Assembly (NCBI GenBank): GCA_017992455.1
Contig: JAGOOP010000003.1
Span: forward strand, 73,402 to 130,558
Source of the DNA: Candidatus Omnitrophota bacterium
GTDB lineage: Bacteria > Omnitrophota > Gorgyraeia > Gygaellales > Profunditerraquicolaceae
Length of the DNA: 57,157 nucleotides
Reading direction: 5' to 3'
Within the stretch, counting starts at the first letter, position 1. The number at the start of each line of letters is the position of its first letter. A program made the position numbers and the translations under genes. This document shows positions 31,501-43,500 of this stretch, in pieces. Under the pieces are notes generated by a model. That model ran no database searches. It was not told where the DNA came from and saw only the letters and a program-made list of their open reading frames with translations.

Positions 31501-34500
31501 TGGGCGCCAAGGGCATAAAGAAAGACTTGAGAGAAGCGCGTAATCGTAAAGATGAGTCGGCTGTGAAGAGTCTTAATGCAAAGGCGGAAGGTTTGTACGC
31601 GCGGTTACGCGAAAAAATGACCGGCATGGAACTGATTAAGACCGGCCTTTCAGGCAATGTGGTCCTTGAAGAAGACGGCAAATTTAAGATTGCCCTGTAC
31701 GGCCAGGACAAAAAAGATGAGATACGGAAGATGGCGCTGAGCGAGATTGCGATGAGAAACAGCTTTATTCTGACCAGAAAAGCCTTGAAAGCGTATGATG
31801 CTCAGAAAATAACCGACAGCGACATGATCAGCCGGATGAAAGAAGAGCTTGCTAAATACGAGAACCAAGGAGTTAAGGCACAGGAACGTCAAGCTACTGC
31901 TGACCGCAAGATCGAACAATTGACCCAAGAGCTTTCCCAATTGGAGAAGAGGTATAATGAACTGCGTCATTTCGAAGAAGCGATTCAAGCAGGTTTTGGC
32001 GGATTGTACGTTGAATCAGACGCGTTGACTGAAACAAAAAATAAGATCGCAACTATCAGCACCGAAATCAGGGAACTTCGGATTGAAAGCATTTATGCAC
32101 AGAAGGATGCAGAGACAGCTAAGATAAAAGCCGCCGATCTGAACAAAGAGCTGAGTCTGATCAAAGAAGGCAAGGGTGAATATTTGGCTTCCAGGAAATT
32201 GTGGGCAAAAGCAGAGTTTATGGCGCAGATCAACGTATTTGACAGCCGGTACGTCAAGGTTGTCAAACAGATCGGCGACTTAGTCTCAAGCAAAAAATCA
32301 GATCAATTATTCCAGGAATTGACTGTTACGAAGCTGGGCGAATTGGTCTGGTCATTCAAGGATATGGATCAGGATAATGCAGTCACCAAAATATTTGGCA
32401 AAATCTTCAGCAGTACATATAGAACTAAGTCCGATTTAGCTAGTCTGTACCGCCAAACCAAAACGGCTGTAGCGGAGAAAGTTATCAAGGAGAAAGGGAA
32501 CTTTGGGCCTGAGCAGGTCAGACAGATAGTCCGCGTGGTTACCGATTCTAATCTGCCTGTCGCATGGCTGAAGACCGAGAGCTTTGATATGTGGTGGAAA
32601 TCGTACGGCGAAAGACTGCAGGACCTTACCGATAAGAATGTATTTGGTGGTATCAGGGATTTGATACAGGCGAATATTATCACTGCTCGCCTTAATGAGA
32701 AAGGTAAAGTCGAAGACATCTATCTCAATTATGCCCAAATCGAGCAAAGCGAGCTTTCTGATAGCGCTGTTAAGATACTGGAGGTCTTAAAACAGGAAGA
32801 CATTAAAACAATCTTAGATTATGCGTCTTATTTTACTAAAGGCTATACGTTCAGGACGCGCGCCGGGGAAGAATTGAGCAAAATGCAGTCTATGTACGAA
32901 GTTGGCAGTATTATGGCAGCGGTTCTGTATGCTTTGAAGGACCCATATAGTATGATTAATCCTGAATATATCTACAATGAACACATTAAGGATGCCAGAG
33001 GCAAATCCGAGATCGCAATTCCTACACTTCTGTGCATGTTCTACGATAAGCAGATAGCCGTTGCAGGTGTTATGTCATCTCCGTACGAAGTCACCCGAAT
33101 GTATCAATATCTGTATAAAAAGGCAACAGGAGCAGAAACCGAGAAGGCGGTAAGCGGGCTGAAGGACTTTGACATGGAATTGACAATAAACGGAGAGACC
33201 AAAACCTATAAGTTCTCTTTCCTGGCATCCCGCCATGATTCGAATGCGCTTGAATCGCTTAATGGCAGAGATCTCAAAACAGAGTTAAGCGGAAGGATTA
33301 TTGTTACCGACATTGATACTCTGCAGGGTATTGAAATGTCCAAGAAAATCGATCCTACCGGATCTGATAAGCAGCGTATTGCACAGACCTTATCGAGTAT
33401 TTTATACGAACGTGGCATAGTCGTTGATGAAATACATCTTGTTGCGCAGTCTCCGCAGTTGATCATCGGCTTCGGCGGCAAAGCCCCGCGAGCTATTGTA
33501 GGAGAGAGCAAGATTGAAACAGTCATCGCGAACACAGAGAAAGTGGTGAAGGCAATCGATGCACTGGCGATAAAATATGATTGTAAAGACAAAGATGGAA
33601 ACCCCGATTGGGCGCAGTTAAGAGATAAAGTGGTCAGTGGTGAGGTTAGCGAAATAAATCCGAAACAAAAGAGCCTTACGACAAAAGACAACTTTTCAAA
33701 AGATAACGCCAAGAGAGAGGACGGCTGGGCATTCTTTGCAGAGCAGTTTAAATCGGACTACAAGATTCTTGAAAATCGGTTTGATGCCTTGCAGAACGAC
33801 AAAGAGTTTGCTGAGATCAGATCTCTCCTGAACGAATTTACGCGTGCGTTATTCATGTTCAAGGATTACGAAAATGGATACGGTGTTGGGGGAACGGAAT
33901 ATCTCGAGATTTGCCCTGTGCACTTCTTCACAGCCAGAACTGATATGCAGTGGTCAGGGGTCGACACAGCGATTGCCCGCTGGGTCACCGGTTATAGGAT
34001 TGAAGGAGACAGGACGACTCGCGTGGAAACGATTATCGATCGTGTTAAAGTCAGCGAAAAATCGGTCCATGTATCACCTGTTCCGACCCTTGCAAAGTTC
34101 AGATCGTTCAAAATATTCTTCTCCGCAACGCCGTTTTATGCCGAAACCCTTTCCCATACACTTGGCGTTAAATATGTTGATGTGTACAACGCCAAGAAGG
34201 ATTTTGGCTCAAAGGTAGCACAATTTGTCAAAGATGTGAACTTTAGCGCGCGGAATTCATATATCGAAGCAATGCAGGAAATGAGCAATAATAACCTGCC
34301 TTTAATTATCTTGCCTGTGTTCAGAGCAAGCATGGATGAGATCTTAAGGAAAGCGATTGAAACGGGCCGTGAAGTCTATTATATTGCTGCTGATGGCGAG
34401 ATCAATAAGGTGGTTTTGACTGCCGAAGGGAAGATAGATCCAAGTAACAAGGCTGTTTATAAGGATCTTGAAGGCAAGAAAGCGGTGGAAGCAATGATTG

Positions 34501-37500
34501 AAGATGGTAAGCAGATCATTACTGTATTTAATCCCTTAAAGCTTACAGGCTATACTCTCGAAGTCGCGCATGGCAAAGCGGAATACCTCCTTGTCGCGGA
34601 CAGAGAGACAACGGCGTCAGAATTTTGGCAGGCCCAGAGAAGGAATAGAAACGGCTCTTCGCTGACTATTGTGTTCGAAGGCGGGAAAGACAGAAGTGAT
34701 CTGGTTAAAAATCTGCTCGAGAATGAAAAGAGAGCCAGGGCAGATTCCTTTGTAAAGGCATGGTCAGAGACGCATACCGAAGCTACTGCGAACAGATTTG
34801 AGGCAGTTCGAGCTCGCTGGGCGCAGGAAAGAATGCCTGTTTTGAATGAAATGCTCAAAGAGTTCCAGAGTAGACAGAAGCCCGATGATTCCGGCTTTGC
34901 AAAAGATTATTCCAATGCGTACGATCAATTGCTGGGCGCAATAGCCAGAGATATCAGGAATTTCCAGGATGTTATCGCCGAATTTAAGGAAGGCAAGACC
35001 GTAGACGGAGAGTTTATGCAATTATCTTCTGCGGAAAAAGATATGTTTGCTCCATATTTGGCTGCCGATAGAAAGGCAGAGAAACGTGGTTATTTGAAAG
35101 TCGCTGGCAGCGAAAAAGATACCGGTCGCGATCTCATAGAGGCTGTTGCCAAGGTCGTGGGGCTGGCGAACCTTGATGCAGTACAGGTTAGAGAGTGCCT
35201 TGAGATGATGTATACCGCAGACGCTTTAAAGGTAATGGAAGTCTCAAGCTCATCGATGAAGGATGCGTATGACATAGTAATGCCAATTGTCAAACAGAGC
35301 GTTAGAGCAGGCGAATCTCAGCGTACCACGCTCGAGAAAGTCAATCAAGAATTGGCGGAAAATGGCTATAAACCATATACCCGGAAAATGTATGCATCTT
35401 CCATCAAAGACGATATCGAGGTCTTTTACGATGGAGCGACCCCGTGGCAGAGATCAGGCAGAATCCTTGGGTATATTTATGGCGCATTCTGGGGCATGGC
35501 GCATTATTGGGATGAAGATTCCATAGATCGGGACTGGGATAGAGTGAAATCAACTGCGCGTGCGTACGCGACGCTGAGCTATTATAATACGGGAGTCGCC
35601 AGCCCTGCATTACTGCATTTGCTTGACGAAATGGACAGGATAACGCCTGAGGGTACTGTTAAAGAACTCGGACAAAAGCTTGCGGACTTGCAGAAACGTT
35701 ACGATGATTTGAGCTTCTATAAAGAGGGTTCATACGAAGCAGCTATCCAGGGAGGATTCGCCGGCCTCTTCCAGGAAACTGCTAGCGATATCACAAGCGA
35801 AATTCAAGCTGTTACGGAGCAGATTAGAGAGATCGAAACAGAGGGCGTGCAGACAAAGACCAGGCAGATCTTCCAAACCATCCTGAATGTAGAATTAACG
35901 GGCATCATTGCTACGATGGAAGGGCAGTTGCAGGATAAAGAGATCGTGGAGGGGAAAGAAAAGAAACTTCTCCAGCTCGAAAAAAGTATTGTTCAGTTAA
36001 GAGGCCTGCAGGCGCAGGTGAATGCCGGTCTGATGTCTGATTTTGAATTAGTCATGACGGTACGGCAGTATGTACACCCGAATGTCGGAGAGCATAACGA
36101 AACGGTGCTTCGTGCTATGCTTCGTGCAAAGTTAATCAAGCTTGCAGCCGGCAGATTTGTTCCTCAGCTTTCGAAGTATGACGTAAACGAGGAAGCCGTA
36201 AAGGACTTTATGAAGGAGATGGCTGCTCGCCTGGGCATAGAGGCTTCTGATAAAATATGTCCGAATTTGTTCAGTATTGTGCAGGTATATTGCGCGGTAT
36301 TAAACGCGATTTTGGATCAATATGCATCCGGCGATATTAATGCTGCCGAAAAGGTCGCTAAATATTTATCTGATCCCGAGAAGAGAAATGATTTTGAATT
36401 AACATCGAACATGGCGTTGTATAATGCGCTCAATGTATTCGTCGGAAAAGATAATAGTCTCGTCAATCAGGCCATCGATCGCTTATTGACTGACCAAGAG
36501 AAAAAGACGAGAGATCAGGTAATTGCTCTCCTCAAAAAGAAAATAGCAACCCAGGAAAATAAAATTCAGGAGATAAGATCCAGGGGCCGCAATGCATGGG
36601 TACGGTTCGTATTAAAAGGCGATGAAAAATATATTGCCAGCATGGTAGAAGAATACAAGGATTATTATACGGAAACGTTAAATACCGAGATTATTATTGT
36701 TGCTTTAGATGAAACCATTGAAGAACAATTTAGTTCTTATTTGAGGGTTTTTGCTGATAGGTCTTCTGTGTGGTATAAGGGCTATAATTGTTATCCTGTC
36801 GAATTCATCCTTGATGCCTTGAATAAAACGCAAGATTATTTGCCTGAATCGGCGAAGGCTGACTTGTCTCTCGCATTGCATATTGATCTTTCCGCGCGCG
36901 GCGGCTCAAAGATTATCGATCTTATCGGTATGGGCGGCAAATACAAGACCGCGGCATTTTCTATTGGGCCGTTTAACAAGGGTATGAGCAAAGTAATAAC
37001 TAAAGGGTTCTACGCCTCCTTCCTGGAAATAGAACATATGCACGAATGGGGTCATGTGCGCGGACTGGGCCATGCCGAGGCAAGAAAAGGTTTGTCTTTA
37101 TTGAATAGGGCAATAGGTTCAGTAATGGAATCATCCGGTGCCTACGAACTTAAGGGCATTTGGGGCAAGATCCCGGGCCTTTGGAAATTGCATTTCATGC
37201 TTTTTAAGGGCAGAAAGTTCACTAAAGAAGAAGAGAAGACGATTGGATCCAGCATTACTGAAAATAAAATTGCAACAGGCGATTTGAAGCTTGCCGTGAC
37301 AGACGATGCGCTGCAAGCTGCGAATGAAATAATGGCCGACCTGGAGTCTTTAAGCGAAGTAGAAATAAAGAATAACGGGGACATTAATGCTAAGATCAGA
37401 TGGTTAGAGGAGACCATTAACGCCATTCTGGCGCAGGCTGGTGCGGGGACGACTATCAAGCTTATGCCAGTCAATGGGAACTTAATAAAAGTGGTGCTGG

Positions 37501-40500
37501 AGCATGCTGGTATCGCGGACCCGATTACCCATGTTTTGGTCGCTCACTTGGATACTAAATACGAATATATCAAGGATTATTTTATTGACGCTCTATATGA
37601 TTTTGAAGCAAACGGTATGGTGAAGGGAAAATTCGACAACTTGTTAAGCGTAGCCTTTGCGCTTTACATTATGAGAAAACTGGCAGCTTCAAAGTCCGCC
37701 AACGGTATCTTTTACTTTACCCTTGATGAAGAAGAAGCAAAGGGTATGGGTAGATATTCTGTACTGGCTGATTTAAATAATGAAAAAGGTACTAACAATA
37801 TCAAAACCGGTCTTGAGTGGAATCTGGATGTCAAGGATGACGATAAAGCAAATATGCTTGGAAAAGGTCTCACGGTTACTGAGTATGAGACATCAAAGGA
37901 CGTCGCTGCTACGATGAAAAAATTAGCCACGCAACTTGGAATTAATATGGAGATTCTTGAACAGGGTAAAGATTCCTGGACTGACGCGCAGGTTATTGCA
38001 ATGGTGCATGCGATGGTCACGGTTAGCGTCCCGGTTATTAATATGCATACTTATAATGAAGCCGCAAGTATCAACGATATAGCCTTGATGAAGAAATTTA
38101 TCGACGCGGCATTCCAGTTTGAAACTGTCGCGACTGAATTACTGCCTGCTGCGATCAATTTGGTCGGAGATAAAGCCGTGAAGGCGTTCGCGCAGATGGG
38201 CGAAGTCACTCCCGGCGCAGTGGCCTCGACAGTGGCTAACCTCAACGGTAATGGGAACGGCAATTATCTCGGCGAAGGCGTCATTCCGATGAATATCATG
38301 GCTGAAGCTATCAAGAATACGCCTGTTCAGCTCTATAGCAATGGTACTGAAATGTACGTTGTCAAGGGCGACCTGGACAAAGAAAAAGTTTCAGTGATAA
38401 CCCTGAAGAAAGACAGAATCTATGAAGACGGGTCAAGGGCTGTACGCGTCATTGGTATCCCGAGCGAGAGGGATAGCGTGGAAATTACTGCCCACGACAA
38501 CAAGTTGGTTGATGTTGCTGAATACAACCAGATCAAGCTTATCAGCGCAGCGGATGAAAGTGCTTCAGAATCCGGTTATGACGGCGGCACAGTCCCGGCC
38601 AACATCCCTGTGAGCACCGCAAGCGCAGCAATAGCCGCAGAAACCCAGGACGGCGGGATTGGCACCAATGCCGCAAAGAATATAGGATCAATCACTGTAC
38701 AGAATACCAGAATGAACGCAATGGGATTGTTTGGGGTCGTAAACACCGCTCCGTTAGTGCTTACAGGCCTTCACACCGGCGTTGCGCCTCCGACCGCGGT
38801 TGCCATCATTGCCTTACTCGTTGCAGCAGCCGTTTATGTGTATCGCAAACAATCCGTCGGAGGTGATCAAACATGGTCAACTTCAGCTACTCTGACCTCA
38901 GATTCAAGCACCAAGTCATATTCAAAGAAGATGACTGCATCCTCGCTGCAGCCAACGAACCATGCAGCCGCAGGATCAGATTATTCCTCATCTTCAATGA
39001 TAGGAAGGTCTATATCCGCAACGGCATCCAGAACAACTGGGAGCCTGTGGGCGAATATGCAACAGAGGCTGTTGTTGGTTCGCTCAATCAAGCTGTTGGT
39101 CGCGGCCTTACGACGTTCTATCTCCACAGTACGTGCGCGATCACTGCGGGTATCAGCAACTAGGTCAGGCTTCAGAACAGGATTAAAGCATCTGTGGAAC
39201 ACGATCAGGCCAGGTGCTATTGTCCGCACATTCTTTAAGCAAGTCCTCAAGACGCTGGGCCATGCTTGCGGCTGGATCGTGAATCCAGTTATCAATCGTT
39301 TACGGCCCGTCACAACCACTTCTAAACTCTCTACAGAGAATCGTCCTACTAATTCCATCATTAGATCTCATAAAAATATTTTATTAAAGCCTTCTGACTC
39401 ATTATCTACCGTGGCAGGTAATGTGGGGAGGAAGGCCGAAAATCTCGAAGCGGACGACATCAGTGCCGCCGATAATATATTGGGTTCCGGGTTAACGCCG
39501 GCTATTTGGTCAGATAGCCGTGCTGTGTTCTTAACCAATGGTTCCAAAAATGGAGGTGTATTATGGTCAACTTTACAACGGGTCATAGCATCACTCTCAA
39601 GCATCTTGTCATCTTCGACAATGGATCGCGCATTTTCGCGGCAGGTCGTGAGCAATACGGCAACAAGCAAGCCATCAGGCTCTACATCCTCAATGCCGGC
39701 ACGGGAGAAGTTTTTACTCGAAACGGCCGAACAGATCAATGGAATCTCGTATCAGAACAAGCTCATCGCCAGCATATCGCCGACCATATCCACGAGGCCC
39801 GCGCAGCCCGCCACGTCCCTGTTTACACCATTCGCGGCCAGTTCGACCTCGCTTAATGCCGACGGCGGCAATAAGATTATCCTTGTTCTTGGGCCGTCAG
39901 GCAGCGGCAAGACGACCTTGATCAGAGGGCTCCCGGCCGTATTCAAGGAATTAGGCTCCGGGGTCCGAGTAAAAGCTCTTCGTTTGACAACCGATCGGGC
40001 GCCGGATCGCGACTGCGAAGAGGACAAGGAATTCATCTCTGTTAAGGAGTTTACCGATAAGATCAATAACGGCTTCTTCCTTTATCATTGGCAGAGCCGT
40101 AACGATGGCGTGTCGGCGACACGATATGGGATCGAAAAAAGCAATATCGAGCAGGACACGGTGTATATCATTGATTCGAATACTGTCAGCAGGATCAAAG
40201 ATTACAAGGATATCTTCGGCAGTGACCTGTTGGGCGTGGTCGTGGTCCTGCCGAGCACTCCCGAGGATTACGAGTTGAACGATGCTATCAGCAGGAATTT
40301 AAAAAATAACCTTATGCAAAGACACGGTTCTGTTCCTACATCCCGTCAAGAGGCCTTAGCGAAAGACGTTAAAGTGCGTATGCTCGAGACTGAACTGTTC
40401 ATGAGGTGGGAGTATCCGAATTTATTGGATCAGGTCGTCAAGGGCAATGGCCCGGTCGCGATAGAACAATTGAGGATCGTAATCAAGCCGGTTTCACGGA

Positions 40501-43500
40501 CCCAGCCCGAATGGGAAGAGAAAAATCAAGTATTGTCAGACTTCAGAGCACAGGTGGCGAAGCTTATTGAAGATGATTTGAATGCGCAGGCAGGCCGCGA
40601 CGGCGGCACGCCTTTTGCGGCAGTGCAGCCAGACGCGGCAGATATATTGGTTACGCAGTCTTCATTCATGCGCAGTGCAGCAAAGATATTGAGTATATTA
40701 GTAGCCCAGGCTGTTGCCGTCAAAGAATCTCTGTTGGAATCCGTGAAATACCGGGAAGCGCGGGCATTGGAAGAATCTCCGTGGGGCCTGGCGCCTCCGG
40801 ATGGTACCGGCACGTACATTTTCTTCAACAAACCCGCGAAGGTTAAATTCGCCTGCCTGATCAGCCTGCGCATGATGATCAAGCATGTGATCGATACTGT
40901 CCGGGAAGCGTTCGAGAATCCCGAAGTCCTCCGCAGAGCGATCTCCGCAACAATAGAACGTTCTTATACCTATTTAATCAATATATACATCAAGACGATA
41001 TCATTATTGCCTTCTAAACCTTTATCTACCGTGGCAGGTAATTGGGTGAGGGAGGCGATTTCCAAGGGTCTGGGCAAGGCAGGAACTCTCCTTCAGGAAG
41101 TTACTGCTTTTGCCCAGGCCCTTAACAATATTGATTTGCCGTCCGCTCTATCGACCTACCGTGGCAGGTTTGGTTTTGGGCGGGCGGCTTCAAATTCTTT
41201 GCCGTCCTTTAGAAACAACCAACCGTGGCTGGTGCGTTTGCTTTCAGGGACGGCATATATTATAGGGGCTGAGCTTTCTTCTACCTACCGTGGCAGGTTG
41301 GACAGATCAGCAAGCGAAGCCTCTAGAAATCCACAGGGTAGCCCCGTGTCAGCACAACCATCTAAACGTAAACCTTCCGTGGCTGGTGGGATACGAGATT
41401 GGCTGGTTGCTGACCGGGCTGCCCTGATTAATAGATCAACGTCATCGCGCTTGACGGCCGTCTGGGCAGACGGAGGGACGATGGCAAATGTAAAGGATGA
41501 GGGCCGTGTGCTTGGAGCTCCAACAAACCTCCAGGAGACTGACCCCTCTGAGCGTCGCGGCTCTCATTCTTTCACAAACGGAGGTGAACCATGGTCAACT
41601 TTACAACCGGACAATCAGTGGTCCTCAAGCACCTCGTGGTCTTCGACAATGAATCAAAGATCTTTGCAGCTGGTCGTGAATCCATGGGAAGAAAACATGT
41701 TCTTAGGCTATACCTTATCAACACCCACACCGGCGACGTATTTACTCGCAATGGCCGGGCTGAATCATGGGAATCAGTGGCTGATGCAGAGCGACAGAAC
41801 ATCTCAGACACCGTTTATCATGCCTATCAGGGCCGGCACATACCGGTCTACAGGATCCGCGGCCAATTCCAGTTTGATGCATAATACGCCGTATACCATT
41901 GGCGATACCCTCACGGGTATTGCCATGGCTGACGGCGGCAGAGCATTAAGAAGTATTACGAACCCGGCAGGATGGATGGCGCTGGTTAGGGTCACGAAAG
42001 CAGGGTTGGGCGCATTGGTGGCTATTGTGCTGAAAATCGTCAAATACGGCGCAAAGGCAGTGTCATTTATTGCGACCCCGGCCAAAGCCATCGTCAGAAT
42101 GATAGCTGAAGAACCGAGACAATATAACAGCATATTGCATGAAAGAACTAACCCGAGTTACGACGGCGGCTGGACCAGGGATGATTTTAAAATGGCAGGC
42201 GTAATAGGGGTTCGTGCGGAAATCGTGCCTATGAAAGAAGTCCTCGCGCGTGTTGCGGATAAAGCTCAGCGCGAGGAACTGGCTGACGTATGGGCGGATA
42301 TTCAAGGTCAATTCCCGGATATCGTTACGTATGTAAAAGAAAATAAAGTGGCGTTCCTGAGAGACACGACGAATCTGGCAGGCGAACCCGGCAAGAGCGA
42401 TTGGCTGCCGAAACGCCCGGCGTTTGGTTTGGGGCTTACCGGACGGACAATCTATGCTTACCTGAGAGGCCTGATGACGCTTGCAATAAAAGGAAGCGGG
42501 GATTGGGATAAAAAGGTTTATGTTGTTTCAAAGAGCGCGGCCAACGTCGGGCCGGATACACGGCCTGTTCTCAATATGCTCAATAGCCACGCGCTTATCG
42601 GGGCTTTGAACTTCGAAGAGGCGGCATCACAGGTCATTGCATCGCTTGATTATATAAGAACTATCAGAAAGATGGGCGGCGTGCCGAATACAGGGTTACC
42701 GCTTGTGATCGTCAGGCCCCTGGAAATCCCCTATGTGACGGCTGATGGAGACGTGGTCCTTATGCCGATCGTTGAATACTTTGCCCAGCATTCCAAAGTG
42801 AACAATATTATAGCTCAATTACGTGAAGCGTACCCGGCGACTTTCCGCAGCAGCGTGAAAAAAGGATTGCCGTCGTTCTTGGAGGTAGACAAACTGATCA
42901 ATGCGTATTCGGATCGCGCGGAGGCGGTATTAGCCAAACTGCCGGAAGAATTAAGGCAGTTGCATGATGCTAAAACAAGGCTTGGGAATTCCTCAAAGTA
43001 TGCGCACGGATCGGATGATTATAACAAGCTGTATGACGATTATTACAGGAAGTCGCTGGTGATAGATGCGGCCATCAACGCCGATCCGGAGCTTGAAAAC
43101 ATGGCACAGCAGATCGCCCGCCTGTATTTGGACGTTGTCGATCCGGTCCAACTTTTCTATGCGGCGCCCGTCGCGGACAAACGAGTGGAAGAAAGCACAA
43201 GGGAGGATATTTTTAAGGCATGGGGCTATGCAGATCCCGGGCTCATGTCTCCGGAGGAATTTACCGAGAGCGCTTCGAAGATCCTGGAAGACTTTACCAG
43301 ACGGCTGATATTTAATCTGGCGACGGCGCATGCAAACAACCGTGTTCTTGGCGTATCCCTCATCGCTCAGAATACGACCGTATTAGGCGATGTTCTTGAT
43401 ATGGGCGCTGAATATAGTATTTTGTCCGTCGGCAGACAAGAAGTATTGCCTGTTGTAGGCGTGAGCAGGTTAGTGTTCAACTATGATATCCTCGCTAAAG

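Noticed and set aside
39405-41387. CRISPR array from the repeats
   Set aside because: Spacing is irregular (about 60 to 1,600 bp), units are 16 bp, and the DNA between them is coding; no cas genes are present.
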